Numbered from the stretch's first letter, positions 1 to 8,742 are shown. The stretch is DNA of 64,000 bases from Microvirga aerilata (GCF_016743775.1 NZ_JAEQMY010000002.1:1-64000); one strand, 5' to 3'. The notes: generated by a model not told the origin, from the sequence alone. A program made the numbers and translations.

Positions 1-104
1 CCTCCAGTTTGCAGCCTTGGATCAAATTTCGACTGAAGCGGGAATCCCTCAGGTCACCTGAATGTCCACACGCCTTAATTTGACGTCAATTTCTGCCCAT
101 GCCC

Positions 105-180
105 TAATGTACTTGTTTTCGGCTTGACACCCGAAGGCGAGGAGATCACTCAACCCTGCCCTTCCGGGCAGGGTTTTTTC
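105..180 (+). ncRNA. possible small RNA ending in a strong terminator
   Basis: There is no plausible gene on the plus strand here, yet a strong terminator closes the stretch at 154-180. A weak promoter lies just upstream: TTGACG at 80-85 and TAATGT at 105-110, with a 19-base spacer that is longer than ideal. A transcript starting near 116 would be about 60 nt. Alternatively the terminator belongs to a gene that ends before the window. No RNA family was recognised. Confidence 0.25.
154..180 (+). terminator. intrinsic terminator
   Basis: A perfect 8-bp stem (CCCTGCCC / GGGCAGGG) with a TTCC loop is followed by six T at 174-179. This is a textbook rho-independent terminator for plus-strand transcription. 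The gene or RNA it ends is not identified. Confidence 0.9.
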
Positions 181-208
181 TGGAATTCTCTCTGGCGATC
201 CACAAAAA

Positions 209-658
209 CTAAAGATCGCCCAGGAGCAGCTGCGCTTGGCTGCCGGCCTTCGGGCTCGGGCGCTTCTTGTCAGGGGATGAGGCCGCCCGGATCTCGCGGT
301 TGTCGGTTCGCTTGCGATTGCTCGGGTTAGCCATTCGGGCCTTAGCCTTGTCACGGGCGATGGCCTCGGGCGCGGCCGGATTGTCGTCCAGCCACTTTCC
401 GCGCTTGATCACCTCGTTGACGCGCCCCTGGTTGACGCCGAGCTGGAAGGCGATCTCCTGCTGCGTCATCTCGGTCGTCGCGTGAAGCTCCAGGATCCGC
501 TTGGCCAGCTCCGGCGTCATCTTCCGCCCTGCGATGCGGCGGGCGGGAGCAACCGAACGCTTGGTCCGGTCCCTGTCCCGCAGTTTCTGCAGGATCGCCA
601 GGGCCATGTGCATTCCCTGCTCCCGCAGGGCGTCCTCGAATTCCTTGAGCGTGGTCAA
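209..658 (-). CDS. small helix-turn-helix protein
   Basis: A 149-residue basic protein with one recognisable element, a helix-turn-helix at about residues 64-86 (MTQQEIAFQLGV then NQGRVNEVIKRG) like those of resolvase or sigma-type DNA-binding domains. The tail after residue 95 is rich in Lys, Arg and Pro and probably disordered. I chose the TTG at 658 because GGAGGAG lies 9-10 bases upstream; the ATG at 712 has no ribosome binding site. It is probably a DNA-binding regulator, but no partner domain or target is visible and it stands alone. Confidence 0.65.
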   Translation of the reverse strand: MTTLKEFEDALREQGMHMALAILQKLRDRDRTKRSVAPARRIAGRKMTPELAKRILELHATTEMTQQEIAFQLGVNQGRVNEVIKRGKWLDDNPAAPEAIARDKAKARMANPSNRKRTDNREIRAASSPDKKRPSPKAGSQAQLLLGDL

Positions 659-766
659 ATCGAGTGCACTCCTCCAAAGGAATGGAACGTACGACCTTTC
701 GGCACACCCCATTCAAAGGGTTCAACGGCTACGCTGAGGCTTTGTTTCACCCTCAAGCTAAGCCCC

Positions 767-1543
767 TCAATCCTCCTCTTCCTTGCAGGGCCAGGATTTC
801 GGCGGCGTCAGCCCGGCCGGAAGCTGCGTTTGAGGGGTGCCGCAGGCAATGTCGATCTGCGCCTGGGTGAGGCCCGTCACCTCCCTCAGGTTCGCGCCGC
901 CAAGCTGCGTGAGATACATGTAGGAGCCTGTGAAGTTGGCGCCCTGGAGATCAAGCCCGTCCAGCCTGGCTCGCGAGAGATTGGAATAGCTGAAATCGGT
1001 CTTGATGAGCTTGGCGCTCTGGAACAGGACGCGGGCGAGCTCGGCCTTCGAAAGGTTCGCCCCCGTCAGGTCCGCGCCGCTGAAATCCGACCGGTTCAGC
1101 TCCGCCTTGCCGAAATTCGCCCCGGCCGCTTTGACCTGGGCGAAGTTGGAGCGGCTCATATCCGCCGAGCTGAAGACGGCGCCGGTGAGGTTGGCCTGCC
1201 CGAAATTGGCCCGCCATCCGAGCGCCTTGGTGAAATCCGCCTTGGACAGGTCGGCTCCCTCGAATCGGGTCCGGCTGATCTCCGTCTCGCTGAGATTTGC
1301 CCCCGCCATCTTCGAGGACGCAAAATCGCTCAAGGTCAGAAGGGAGCGGTGGAAGATCGTTCCGGTCAGATCCTCCCCGGTCAGCATGAGCCGCGCCTTC
1401 GAGCAGCCGGACCAGTCGACCCTCGCCCCCGGCGCATCCTGGCACTTGGCGGCCGCACCGCCCGCGCAGAGAAAAAAGCCCATCAGAGCCCCCGCAAGAG
1501 GTCTCTTGTCCCATGCTCTCATCAATGGCGCTCGAACCCGCAC
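767..1543 (-). CDS. exported pentapeptide-repeat protein
   Basis: This 258-residue protein starts with a hydrophobic signal sequence (LAGALMGFFLCAGGAAA) and then carries repeated A(D/N)Lxx-type pentapeptides for most of its length (for example ADLSKADF, ANFGKAEL, ADLTGANL). Pentapeptide repeats fold as a right-handed quadrilateral beta-helix. A cysteine pair near the mature N-terminus (C-x12-C) and two near the C-terminus could form disulfides in the periplasm. The GTG at 1543 follows AAGGAAC; an ATG at 1522 is an alternative. Role unknown; an exported location is less usual than the cytoplasmic quinolone-resistance type. Confidence 0.8.
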   Translation of the reverse strand: MRVRAPLMRAWDKRPLAGALMGFFLCAGGAAAKCQDAPGARVDWSGCSKARLMLTGEDLTGTIFHRSLLTLSDFASSKMAGANLSETEISRTRFEGADLSKADFTKALGWRANFGQANLTGAVFSSADMSRSNFAQVKAAGANFGKAELNRSDFSGADLTGANLSKAELARVLFQSAKLIKTDFSYSNLSRARLDGLDLQGANFTGSYMYLTQLGGANLREVTGLTQAQIDIACGTPQTQLPAGLTPPKSWPCKEEED

Positions 1544-1734
1544 GCAGCAACGTTCCTTTATGGACTTCTCAAAGGCCTGGGCCCTCCCAAGGACTTCTCA
1601 AGGCTACCCTGTTCTTAGGTAGGTTCCAACCCTCATGAGAGGAGCCCCAGGGGGCTATTTTCATGCGGTGCGGCAAAGACTCGACATCCGCCTCCCATGG
1701 TCTAGCTTGTCCCCTCTATTTGTGGAGTAAGACC

Positions 1735-1944
1735 ATGCGCAATTTCCTGGCGGTCCCTGCCATTCTCGCGGGCTTGGCCCTGAGCGGCTGCACAGCGTCC
1801 ACCGAAGCTGTGGGCGTTCTGCCGCGCGACCCCGTTCCGCCCCCGCCTTCCGTCTCCGGCAGGACCGCGCCCCGGGCCGCAGCCGACGCACGGGCCGGAA
1901 CGGCAACCCCGCGCCGCACCTTGAGCGTGCCTGGCCGCTCCTAG
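1735..1944 (+). CDS. small lipoprotein
   Basis: A 69-residue protein with a classical lipoprotein signal peptide: basic start, hydrophobic core, lipobox LSGC with the lipidated Cys at residue 18. The rest is rich in Pro, Ala and Arg and looks unstructured. The ATG at 1735 is preceded by GGAG at good spacing. Its stop codon TAG overlaps the stop of the convergent LysE-type gene (shared bases 1941-1944). No function can be inferred beyond membrane attachment. Confidence 0.7.
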   Translation: MRNFLAVPAILAGLALSGCTASTEAVGVLPRDPVPPPPSVSGRTAPRAAADARAGTATPRRTLSVPGRS

Positions 1945-2552
1945 CGTTCTGCGAGCGCGAGCTTCGCCCCGAGAGCCACGAAAGCCGCCGCGAAACTGCG
2001 GCGCATCCACATCAAGAACTTGGGCCTCGAGACGACATGCTCACGGACCGAGGCCGCGAACAGCCCGTAGACCGCAAAGACCATGAAGGTCAGCAGCATG
2101 AACACGGCGCTGAGCAGGAGCATGCGCCGGAGCGGCGACGGCTCGTCGAGGCTGACGAACTGCGGCAGAAAGGCCAGGAAGAAGATCGACAGCTTCGGAT
2201 TGAGGATGTTGATCAGCACAGCCGTGCCGATGACCTGGAGGGCCGAGCGGGCGTCCACCGCCCTGTCCACCCGCAATGCGCCCCGCTCCTTCAAGGCGTT
2301 CCAGGCCATGTAGAGGAGGTAGAGGACGCCTAAGTACTTCAGAGCTTCGAATGCGACGGCGCTCGTATGAATGAGCGCCGCCAGCCCCATGATGGCCGCC
2401 ACCATGTGCGGGACGATCCCTAGCGTGCACCCGAAGGCGGCAATCGCGCTGGCCCGTGCCCCGCGCGAGAGGCCCGCCGCCAGCGTATAAAGCGCGCCGG
2501 TTCCAGGCGACGCGATCATGATCAGCGACGTGATCAGAAATTCCATGCTCAT
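1941..2552 (-). CDS. LysE/RhtB-family amino-acid exporter
   Basis: A 203-residue membrane protein of the usual family length with about six hydrophobic segments. It keeps the LysE/RhtB start pattern (FLITSLIMIASPGTGALYTL, where SPGP or SPGT is typical), the central LNPK motif and the phrase FFLAFLPQFV. The family exports amino acids or derivatives such as homoserine lactone across the inner membrane. It lies 90 bp downstream of an AraC-type regulator on the same strand, a frequent pairing, so that regulator probably controls it. The substrate cannot be told from sequence. Confidence 0.9.
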   Translation of the reverse strand: MSMEFLITSLIMIASPGTGALYTLAAGLSRGARASAIAAFGCTLGIVPHMVAAIMGLAALIHTSAVAFEALKYLGVLYLLYMAWNALKERGALRVDRAVDARSALQVIGTAVLINILNPKLSIFFLAFLPQFVSLDEPSPLRRMLLLSAVFMLLTFMVFAVYGLFAASVREHVVSRPKFLMWMRRSFAAAFVALGAKLALAER

Positions 2553-2642
2553 CTTTTTCCCTCCGGCCGATCGGTCGTTTGCCGGAGAATGAGCGCCTGT
2601 GAGCGGAGCCGTCTTGAACGAAATTGCAGCCGCAAGCCCGAG

Positions 2643-3488
2643 CTATCGCAGGACCGCGCCCGCATAGGCGGCCGGCGAGACCCCATAGGTGCGCACGAAG
2701 ACGCGCGTCATATGGCTTTGATCGGCAAAGCCGCTGCCGAGGGCCGCATCCGCAAGGGAGGCTCCGGTTGCGATGAGGCGCCGCGCGAGTTGGATCCGGC
2801 GCTGCAGGAGATAGGCATGCGGTGTCAGCCCGGTTGCCCGCCCAAAGCCGCGAAGGAGCTGAAATCGGCTCAGGCCGCAGGTTTGCGCCAGATCGGACAG
2901 GGAAAGGGCCGCTGCCGGATCCTCGTCGATGCGGCTGCGCGCCCTGGCGATGGATTGCGGGATCCCCCGGCCCGCAGCGCAAGCACCCTGCTCTCGCATC
3001 ATCGAAGCCAACAGCAACAGCAACTGCTCCTCGGCGAGCAGAGCGCTTTCGCGCGTGGGCGCCGCCGTCAAGGCGGTGAACAGATTTCGAAAACGTCGGG
3101 CAAGACAGCTATCGGTCAGAACCGGGCGGGGCAGTTCGAGGCCGCCCGCCCGGCCCTCGCTCATGTCGCAGACGGCCTCTGCCACGAGCCGGGGATCGAG
3201 ATAGAGCATCCGCCACATGCGGCCGGCGTCGTCGAGCGGCGTGCCGTCATGAACCTCGCCCGGATTGACGGTGATCGTGTTGCCGGGTCCCGCCTCCACC
3301 ACGCCTCGCCCGCTCAAGGATTTCTGAGCGCCCCGTTTGATCACGCCGATCCCGAACCGGTCGTGGATGTGCCGTGGGAACGCGTGGCGCGACTCGGCCG
3401 TCACGGCCTCCACACCGGCCATTCCGCACCTGAGCATTCTGAACTGGCCTGCCGCCATGCCTGGCCCTCGCCTGCGGTCCGGATCCAT
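2643..3488 (-). CDS. AraC-family transcriptional regulator
   Basis: A 281-residue regulator with an N-terminal cupin-like sensing domain (histidines in the stretch HAFPRHIHDRFGIGVI) and a C-terminal AraC double helix-turn-helix covering about the last 95 residues (LSLSDLAQTCGLSRFQLLRGF, then GFADQSHMTRVFVRTYGVSP). The ATG at 3488 gives normal family length; an in-frame GTG at 3497 is possible, and the open frame further upstream is not coding. The LysE-type exporter follows 90 bp downstream on the same strand and is its likely target. Confidence 0.88.
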   Translation of the reverse strand: MDPDRRRGPGMAAGQFRMLRCGMAGVEAVTAESRHAFPRHIHDRFGIGVIKRGAQKSLSGRGVVEAGPGNTITVNPGEVHDGTPLDDAGRMWRMLYLDPRLVAEAVCDMSEGRAGGLELPRPVLTDSCLARRFRNLFTALTAAPTRESALLAEEQLLLLLASMMREQGACAAGRGIPQSIARARSRIDEDPAAALSLSDLAQTCGLSRFQLLRGFGRATGLTPHAYLLQRRIQLARRLIATGASLADAALGSGFADQSHMTRVFVRTYGVSPAAYAGAVLR

Positions 3489-3638
3489 CGATGTCACGCG
3501 CCGGATGGTGGCGCAATCGTTTTGCTCCGGGTTCGCCAAGAGGCTACAAAGGGGATTCGACCGGGAGCAAAGCTGGTGCGTCTTCCCGGCTTGATGGTAT
3601 ATGACGCAACGGCACAAGAAAATGCGGGGTGAAGGCTC

Positions 3639-4301
3639 ATGACATGGGTTGAGGCGGTCGGCTGGCTTGGGGCGGCCCTTGCCATCATGGGCAGCGCGAT
3701 GAAGACGATCATCCCGCTGCGCTGCATCGGAATCGCGGCGAATATCTGCTCTCTGATCGTCTCCGCCTACCTGCACAACATTCCCGGCGTCGTGGCCAAT
3801 CTGATCCTGCTGCCGATCAACAGCGTGCGGCTCTATCAGATGCTGGGCCTGATCAGGCGCGTGAAGAACGCCTCCAAGAGCGACCTGTCCATGGACTGGC
3901 TCAAGCCTTTCATGACCCGCCGCAAGACCGAGGCCGGAGAAGTCCTGTTCGCCAAGGGCGACGTGGCCACCTGCATGTTCTACACGATTTCCGGACGCTA
4001 CCGCCTGAAGGAGATGGGCATCGAGCTCGTGCAGGGGCAGGTTGTCGGCGAGATGGGCTTCATGTCCCCGAACAACACGCGCACGCTGACCCTGGAGTGC
4101 ATGGAGGCGGGCGAAGTGCTGAGCATCTCCTATGACGAGGTCCGCCAGCTCTACTTCCAGAACCCCCAGTTCGGCTTCTACTTCCTGCGCCTCACGAGCG
4201 AGCGCCTCTTCCACAACATGGAGAGGATGGAAGAGGAGATCACCCGCCTGCGGGCCGCCATGCCAGGGGTCGAGACGGTGCAGAAGGCTGCTTCAGCTTA
4301 G
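3639..4301 (+). CDS. membrane-anchored cyclic-nucleotide-binding-domain protein
   Basis: This 220-residue protein has two or three hydrophobic segments in its first 70 residues (WLGAALAIMGSAMK, IAANICSLIVSAYL, VVANLILLPI), then a cNMP-binding beta-roll from about residue 85 to 200 (AGEVLFAKGD, YTISGRYRL, GQVVGEMGFM). The Arg of the phosphate-binding cassette is replaced in the region after GEMGF (MSPNNTRTLTLE), so cNMP binding is not assured. There is no DNA-binding domain. It is transcribed divergently from the AraC gene. It may sense a ligand at the membrane; function unknown. Confidence 0.75.
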   Translation: MTWVEAVGWLGAALAIMGSAMKTIIPLRCIGIAANICSLIVSAYLHNIPGVVANLILLPINSVRLYQMLGLIRRVKNASKSDLSMDWLKPFMTRRKTEAGEVLFAKGDVATCMFYTISGRYRLKEMGIELVQGQVVGEMGFMSPNNTRTLTLECMEAGEVLSISYDEVRQLYFQNPQFGFYFLRLTSERLFHNMERMEEEITRLRAAMPGVETVQKAASA

Positions 4302-4340
4302 AACACTTATAAGGAATAGCCAGTTTAGAATTCCTATAAG
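4297..4340 (+). promoter_or_regulatory. two tandem Irr/ICE-like sites before the iron transporter
   Basis: The AT-rich gap before the iron transporter holds two similar dyads. Site 1 (4297-4313) is CTTAGAA-CAC-TTATAAG with 6 of 7 arm positions paired. Site 2 (4324-4340) is TTTAGAA-TTC-CTATAAG, which is less symmetric. Their centres lie 27 bp apart. They resemble the ICE box (TTTAGAA-N3-TTCTAAA) bound by Irr in Hyphomicrobiales. The assignment rests on motif likeness and on the iron-transport gene downstream. Confidence 0.5.
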
Positions 4341-4450
4341 TTATTGATTTAGCTTGGAATTTTATTGACCCTCGATCCCGGACGTGGTTCTTGCAGCCCC
4401 ATTGGGCGCGGTGAAACGCCTGCCCGTAATCGTTGCTGAAGGAATTCACG

Positions 4451-5488
4451 ATGGCGACCAACACGTTTGCGCGCGGCCTGCTTCTCGGTGCGGCCGCCTT
4501 CGGCGCCCTGGCAGGATCAGGCGTTTCCGCCTCCGCCGAGGAAGTGCTGAACATCTACACCACCCGCGAGCCCGGCCTGATCAAGCCCGTTCTCGACGAG
4601 TTCACCAAAGAGACCGGCGTCAAGGTCAACACGATCTTCATCAACAACGGCCTCGAGGAGCGCATCCGCACCGAGGGCGAGAACAGCCCGGCCGACGTGA
4701 TCATCACCGTCGACATCGGCCGCCTGGCCGCGGCCAAGGATTACGGCGTGACGCAAGCCGTGAAGTCCGAAGCGCTCGAGAAGGTCATTCCGGCGGCTTT
4801 CCGCGATCCGGAAGGCCACTGGTTCGGCATCGCCCTGCGCGGGCGCGTCGTCTACGCCTCGAAGGAGCGCGTGAAGCAGGACAAGATCTCTTACGAGGAG
4901 CTTGCCGATCCCAAGTGGAAGGGCAAGGTCTGCATCCGCTCCGGCCAGCATCTCTACAACATCAGCCTGATCGCCGCCATGATCGCCCATAAGGGTGAGG
5001 CCAAGGCCGAGGAATGGCTGAAGGGCGTGAAGGCGAACCTCGCCAAGAAGCCCTCCGGCGGCGACCGCGAGCAGGCCAAGGACATCCTTGCCGGCGTCTG
5101 CGACATTGCCGTGGGCAACACCTACTACGTTTCGCTCATGCTCAACGGCAAGGACGCCGAGCAGAAGAAGTGGGGCGAGGCCATCAACGTAATCCTCCCG
5201 ACCTTCGAGGGCGGCGGCACCCACGTGAACGTCTCGGGCCTTGCGCTGGCAAAGCATGCTCCCAACAAGGCCAATGCCCAGAAGTTCATGGAATACATGG
5301 TCTCTGACGAGTCCCAGCGCATTCACGCAGACGCCAATTCCGAGTATCCCGTGAAGGCCGGCATCAAGATCCACCCGACCATCGCGTCCTTCGGCGAGCT
5401 CAAGGCCGACACCATCCCGATCGCCGAGATCGCCAAGCACCGCAAGAAGGCCAGCGAGCTGGTCGACAAGGTCGGCTTCGACCAATAA
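4451..5488 (+). CDS. fbpA: ferric-iron ABC transporter substrate-binding protein
   Basis: A 345-residue periplasmic Fe(3+)-binding protein of the FbpA/FutA/IdiA group. A signal peptide ends at ASA after residue 29, and the mature protein begins EEVLNIYTTREPGL. The tandem tyrosines in GNTYYVSLM are the typical iron ligands. The ATG at 4451 is preceded by GAAGGA seven bases upstream; a TTG at 4433 is less likely. The fused permease gene follows after a 75-bp gap with a hairpin. Tandem ICE-like sites upstream suggest control by iron through Irr or a Fur-type regulator. Confidence 0.92.
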   Translation: MATNTFARGLLLGAAAFGALAGSGVSASAEEVLNIYTTREPGLIKPVLDEFTKETGVKVNTIFINNGLEERIRTEGENSPADVIITVDIGRLAAAKDYGVTQAVKSEALEKVIPAAFRDPEGHWFGIALRGRVVYASKERVKQDKISYEELADPKWKGKVCIRSGQHLYNISLIAAMIAHKGEAKAEEWLKGVKANLAKKPSGGDREQAKDILAGVCDIAVGNTYYVSLMLNGKDAEQKKWGEAINVILPTFEGGGTHVNVSGLALAKHAPNKANAQKFMEYMVSDESQRIHADANSEYPVKAGIKIHPTIASFGELKADTIPIAEIAKHRKKASELVDKVGFDQ

Positions 5489-5492
5489 GACC

Positions 5493-5519
5493 GAGGGGCG
5501 GCTGAGAAGCCGCCCTCTC
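5493..5519 (+). terminator. hairpin between iron binding-protein and permease genes
   Basis: A perfect 8-bp GC-rich stem (GGGCGGCT / AGCCGCCC) closed by a GAGA tetraloop, extended by partial pairing outside. There is no T-run. Such intercistronic hairpins usually protect the upstream message or cause partial termination, giving more binding protein than permease. Confidence 0.55.
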
Positions 5520-5563
5520 CTGCTCAAGAGAGGCGCTGCCGGCGACGGTGGCGCCGTTTCCAT

Positions 5564-7273
5564 TTGACCGTGATCGCAGAAGCCCAGACCGCATTCCGTT
5601 CCTTTCCATGGCGAAAGGCAAAGCGCATCCCGTGGTGGCTGTCGGCCGCCGTGGCTGCGGCGGGCCTGCTCGTGCTCATGCCGCTGGCCGCCCTGCTCGT
5701 CATCGCGGCCGAGGGCGATGCGGAGATCTGGCCGCACCTGATCGCCAACGTGCTGCCGGCAAGCACGGTCGACACCTTGGCCCTGCTCTTGGGGATCGCC
5801 GTGCTGGCAGGCTCCATGGGCATCACGACGGCCTGGCTCGTGACCGCCCATCGCTTTCCGGGCCGCAACATCCTGGTATGGCTGCTGCCCCTGCCGCTGG
5901 CCGTTCCAACCTACATCACGGCCTATATCTACGTGGAGCTCTTCGACTCCGCCGGTCTCGTGCAGATGGCCCTGCGCGATCTCGTGGGCTGGAAGTCACG
6001 GTCCGAATACTGGTTTCCCCAGATCCGCTCGCTCCCCGGCTGCATCCTGGTGATGTCCGCCGTACTCTATCCCTACATCTACATCGCGGCGCGGGCGATG
6101 TTTCTCACCCAGAGCGCGAGCATGATGGAGGTGGCGCGCACCCTTGGCGCGAGCCGCCTCAAGCTGTTTCGCATCATCGCGCTTCCGCTGGCCCGGCCGG
6201 CCTTGGCCGTGGGCCTGTCGCTAGCGCTTCTCGAGGCCTTGAACGACATCGGCGCGAGCGAATATCTGGGCGTGCGCACCCTCACCGTGTCGGTCTACAC
6301 CACCTGGCTCAACCGCGGCAGCCTCGCGGGCGCAGCGCAGATCGCCTGCGTGATGCTGGCCTTCGTGGTGGGCCTGATCCTGATCGAGCGCTACGGACGG
6401 CGCAACAGGCGCTACGCCCTCTCGCCTAAGCGGCACCGCATCGTGCAGCCCGTTCCTCTCACCGGCGCGCGCGCCTGGGTCGCCTCGGCGCTGTGCGCCA
6501 CGCCGGTGCTCCTGGGCTTCGTCCTGCCCACAGGCTTTCTGCTGCGGGAAACCCTGCGCGGCGGGCTGTTCGATCAGTTCGACGCAGACTTCATGGCGCA
6601 TTTCATGACCACCATCGGCCTCTCCGTGGCCGCCACCGCTGCGGTGCTCATGCTGGCCATTCTGCTGGTATCGGCCGCCCGGATCGCCAAAACCTCCATG
6701 ACGAAGGGCGCGCTCTTCGTGGCAGGACTCGGCTACGCGGTTCCCGGAACGGTTCTGGCCCTGGGGCTTATGACGCCGCTGGTCGGGATCGACAACGCGA
6801 TCGGCACCCTGTGGCGGACATTGACCGGCGAGCGCATCGGCCTCGTCCTGATGGGAGCCGCGGGCGGCATCGTCATCGCCTATGTGATCCGCTTCCTGTC
6901 GATCGCCACGGGCTCTTTGTCTGCCGGACTGGACCGGGTGTCGCCTAGCCTGGAGGACGCAGCCCGCACGCTGGGCTCCTCGCGGCGGGAGATGGTCTGG
7001 AGAATCCAGATTCCGCTCATGCGGCCGGCGCTCGCCAGCGCGGCCCTTCTGATCTTCGTGGACTGCATCAAGGAATTGCCGGCGACCCTGCTGCTGCGAC
7101 CCCTGAACACGGAAACGCTGTCGACCCTGGTCTATACCTATGCGTCGCGGGGGCGCTTCGAGGACGGATCCCTCGCGGCCCTCGTCATCGTCCTGGTCGG
7201 GCTTGTGCCCGTGATCCAGCTGGTGCGCAGCGCCGAGGCGCGGCCGAGGGTGGAAGACGCCCCTGCCACATAG
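5564..7273 (+). CDS. fbpB: ferric-iron ABC transporter fused permease
   Basis: A 569-residue inner-membrane permease with two binding-protein-dependent transport domains fused head to tail, as in FbpB. Each half carries an EAA loop for ATPase contact: EVARTLGASRLKLFR near residue 190 and EDAARTLGSSRREMVW near residue 465. About twelve membrane segments are visible. The start is a TTG at 5564; a GTG at 5570 is an alternative. No ATPase gene (fbpC) follows: the next genes are convergent, so the energising subunit must be encoded elsewhere. Confidence 0.92.
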   Translation: MTVIAEAQTAFRSFPWRKAKRIPWWLSAAVAAAGLLVLMPLAALLVIAAEGDAEIWPHLIANVLPASTVDTLALLLGIAVLAGSMGITTAWLVTAHRFPGRNILVWLLPLPLAVPTYITAYIYVELFDSAGLVQMALRDLVGWKSRSEYWFPQIRSLPGCILVMSAVLYPYIYIAARAMFLTQSASMMEVARTLGASRLKLFRIIALPLARPALAVGLSLALLEALNDIGASEYLGVRTLTVSVYTTWLNRGSLAGAAQIACVMLAFVVGLILIERYGRRNRRYALSPKRHRIVQPVPLTGARAWVASALCATPVLLGFVLPTGFLLRETLRGGLFDQFDADFMAHFMTTIGLSVAATAAVLMLAILLVSAARIAKTSMTKGALFVAGLGYAVPGTVLALGLMTPLVGIDNAIGTLWRTLTGERIGLVLMGAAGGIVIAYVIRFLSIATGSLSAGLDRVSPSLEDAARTLGSSRREMVWRIQIPLMRPALASAALLIFVDCIKELPATLLLRPLNTETLSTLVYTYASRGRFEDGSLAALVIVLVGLVPVIQLVRSAEARPRVEDAPAT

Positions 7274-7276
7274 AAT

Positions 7277-7300
7277 AAAGCGGCCCAGGAGGGCCGCTTT
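7277..7300. terminator. bidirectional terminator
   Basis: A perfect 10-bp stem AAAGCGGCCC / GGGCCGCTTT with an AGGA loop lies between the convergent permease and CoA-transferase genes. The A-run on one side and T-run on the other suit termination from both directions. Confidence 0.85.
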
Positions 7301-7321
7301 CATCGTCGAAGGTAATTCAGG

Positions 7322-8002
7322 TCAAGCCGCGTTCGATTGCGTGCCGTTCAGGTCGACCTTGAACTCCGCCGCCGTCTTGGCCTTGATCTCCTCGACGGTG
7401 ACGCCGTCGGCGAGCTCGATCAGGGTCATGCCGGAGCAGCCCTTCTTGTCGATGGCAAACACGCCAAGATCCGTGATCACCAGATCGACCACGCCGGCGC
7501 CCGTGAGCGGCAGGGTGCACGCGGGCAGGAGCTTGGGATCCTCCGAGCCGTCCTTGGCTTTCGCCACGTGCTCCATGACCACGACGACGCGCTTGACGCC
7601 CGCCACCAGGTCCATGGCGCCGCCCATGCCCTTCACCATCTTGCCGGGGATCATCCAGTTGGCCAGATCGCCGTTGCTCGCCACCTGCATGGCACCCAGG
7701 ATCGACAGGTCGATATGGCCGCCGCGGATCATGCCGAAGGAGTCCGAGCTGGAGAAATAGCTCGTGGTCGGCAGCTCGGTGATCGTCTGCTTGCCGGCAT
7801 TGATCAGGTCCGGATCCTCCTCGCCCTCGAAGGGGAACGGGCCCATGCCGAGCATGCCGTTCTCCGACTGGAGCTGCACGCGCATACCCTTGGGAATGAA
7901 GTTGGACACCAGCGTCGGAATGCCGATGCCGAGGTTCACGTAGAAGCCGTCGCGCAGCTCCTTGGCCGCGCGGGCGGCCATCTGTTCACGGGTCCAGGCC
8001 AT
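7322..8002 (-). CDS. scoB: 3-oxoacid CoA-transferase subunit B
   Basis: A 226-residue beta subunit of a family I CoA-transferase. The motif SENGMLG at residues 46-52 holds the catalytic Glu47 that forms the glutamyl-CoA thioester. The GGAMDLVAG stretch is typical of the SCOT/PcaJ/AtoA group. Its start codon overlaps the stop of subunit A (TGATG), so the two are translationally coupled. The enzyme moves CoA between succinyl-CoA (or acetyl-CoA) and a 3-oxoacid such as acetoacetate or 3-oxoadipate. The substrate is not fixed by sequence; no pca genes are nearby, which favours ketone-body use. Confidence 0.93.
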   Translation of the reverse strand: MAWTREQMAARAAKELRDGFYVNLGIGIPTLVSNFIPKGMRVQLQSENGMLGMGPFPFEGEEDPDLINAGKQTITELPTTSYFSSSDSFGMIRGGHIDLSILGAMQVASNGDLANWMIPGKMVKGMGGAMDLVAGVKRVVVVMEHVAKAKDGSEDPKLLPACTLPLTGAGVVDLVITDLGVFAIDKKGCSGMTLIELADGVTVEEIKAKTAAEFKVDLNGTQSNAA

Positions 8003-8742
8003 CAGACTTCCTCCCCTGCGCCCGCAGGAACGGCGGCGTCGGCGCGCTTGCGGGTCGTGCGTTGCTCGATGTGTTTGACCGGGTTGGGCACATGCACCAT
8101 GCGCTTCACGAAGATGCCCGGGGTGTGGATGCTGTCCGGGTCGATCTCGCCCGCCGGCACCAGATGCTCGACCTCCGCGATGGTCATCCGCGAGGCGGTG
8201 GCCATCATGGGGTTAAAGTTGCGGGCGGTCTTGCGGTAGACGAGGTTGCCTTCAGTGTCGCCCTTGAAGGCATGCACCACCGAGATGTCGGCAAACAGGC
8301 CCGTCTCCATGACGTATTTCTCGCCGTTGAACTCGCGCACTTCCTTGCCCTCGGCGATGAGGGTGCCCACGCCGGTCTTGGTGTAGAAGGCCGGGATGCC
8401 GGCGCCGCCGGCGCGGATGCGCTCGGCCAGCGTCCCTTGCGGGTTGAACTCGAGCTCGAGCTCGCCGGAGAGGTACTGCTGAGCAAACAGCTTGTTCTCG
8501 CCCACATAGGAACTGATCATCTTGCGGATCTGGCGGGTTTCGAGCAGGCGGCCGAGGCCCACGCCGTCCACGCCCGCATTGTTGGAGATGAAGGTCAGGT
8601 CCTTCGCTCCCGAATCACGAATGGCCTCGATCAGGGTCTCCGGAATGCCGCACAGGCCGAAGCCTCCGGCCATGATCGTCATGCCGTCCTTGACGGCACC
8701 AGCCAGCGCAGAATGCGCATCGCTGTAAACCTTATCCATCAA
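8002..8742 (-). CDS. scoA: 3-oxoacid CoA-transferase subunit A
   Basis: A 246-residue alpha subunit pairing with the coupled downstream subunit. It has the CoA-binding motif [13 protein letters not shown] and the family phrases [12 protein letters not shown] and [10 protein letters not shown]. Together the subunits make a cytosolic acetoacetate/3-oxoacid CoA-transferase. Two adjacent Met codons (8742 and 8739) could start it. Both subunits sit alone as a two-gene operon. The upstream gap holds a palindromic repeat. Confidence 0.93.
   Translation of the reverse strand: MMDKVYSDAHSALAGAVKDGMTIMAGGFGLCGIPETLIEAIRDSGAKDLTFISNNAGVDGVGLGRLLETRQIRKMISSYVGENKLFAQQYLSGELELEFNPQGTLAERIRAGGAGIPAFYTKTGVGTLIAEGKEVREFNGEKYVMETGLFADISVVHAFKGDTEGNLVYRKTARNFNPMMATASRMTIAEVEHLVPAGEIDPDSIHTPGIFVKRMVHVPNPVKHIEQRTTRKRADAAVPAGAGEEV

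Noticed and set aside
124..152. TTGACA at 124-129 as a promoter -35
   Set aside because: No -10 at the right distance, and the transcript would be only a few bases before the terminator.
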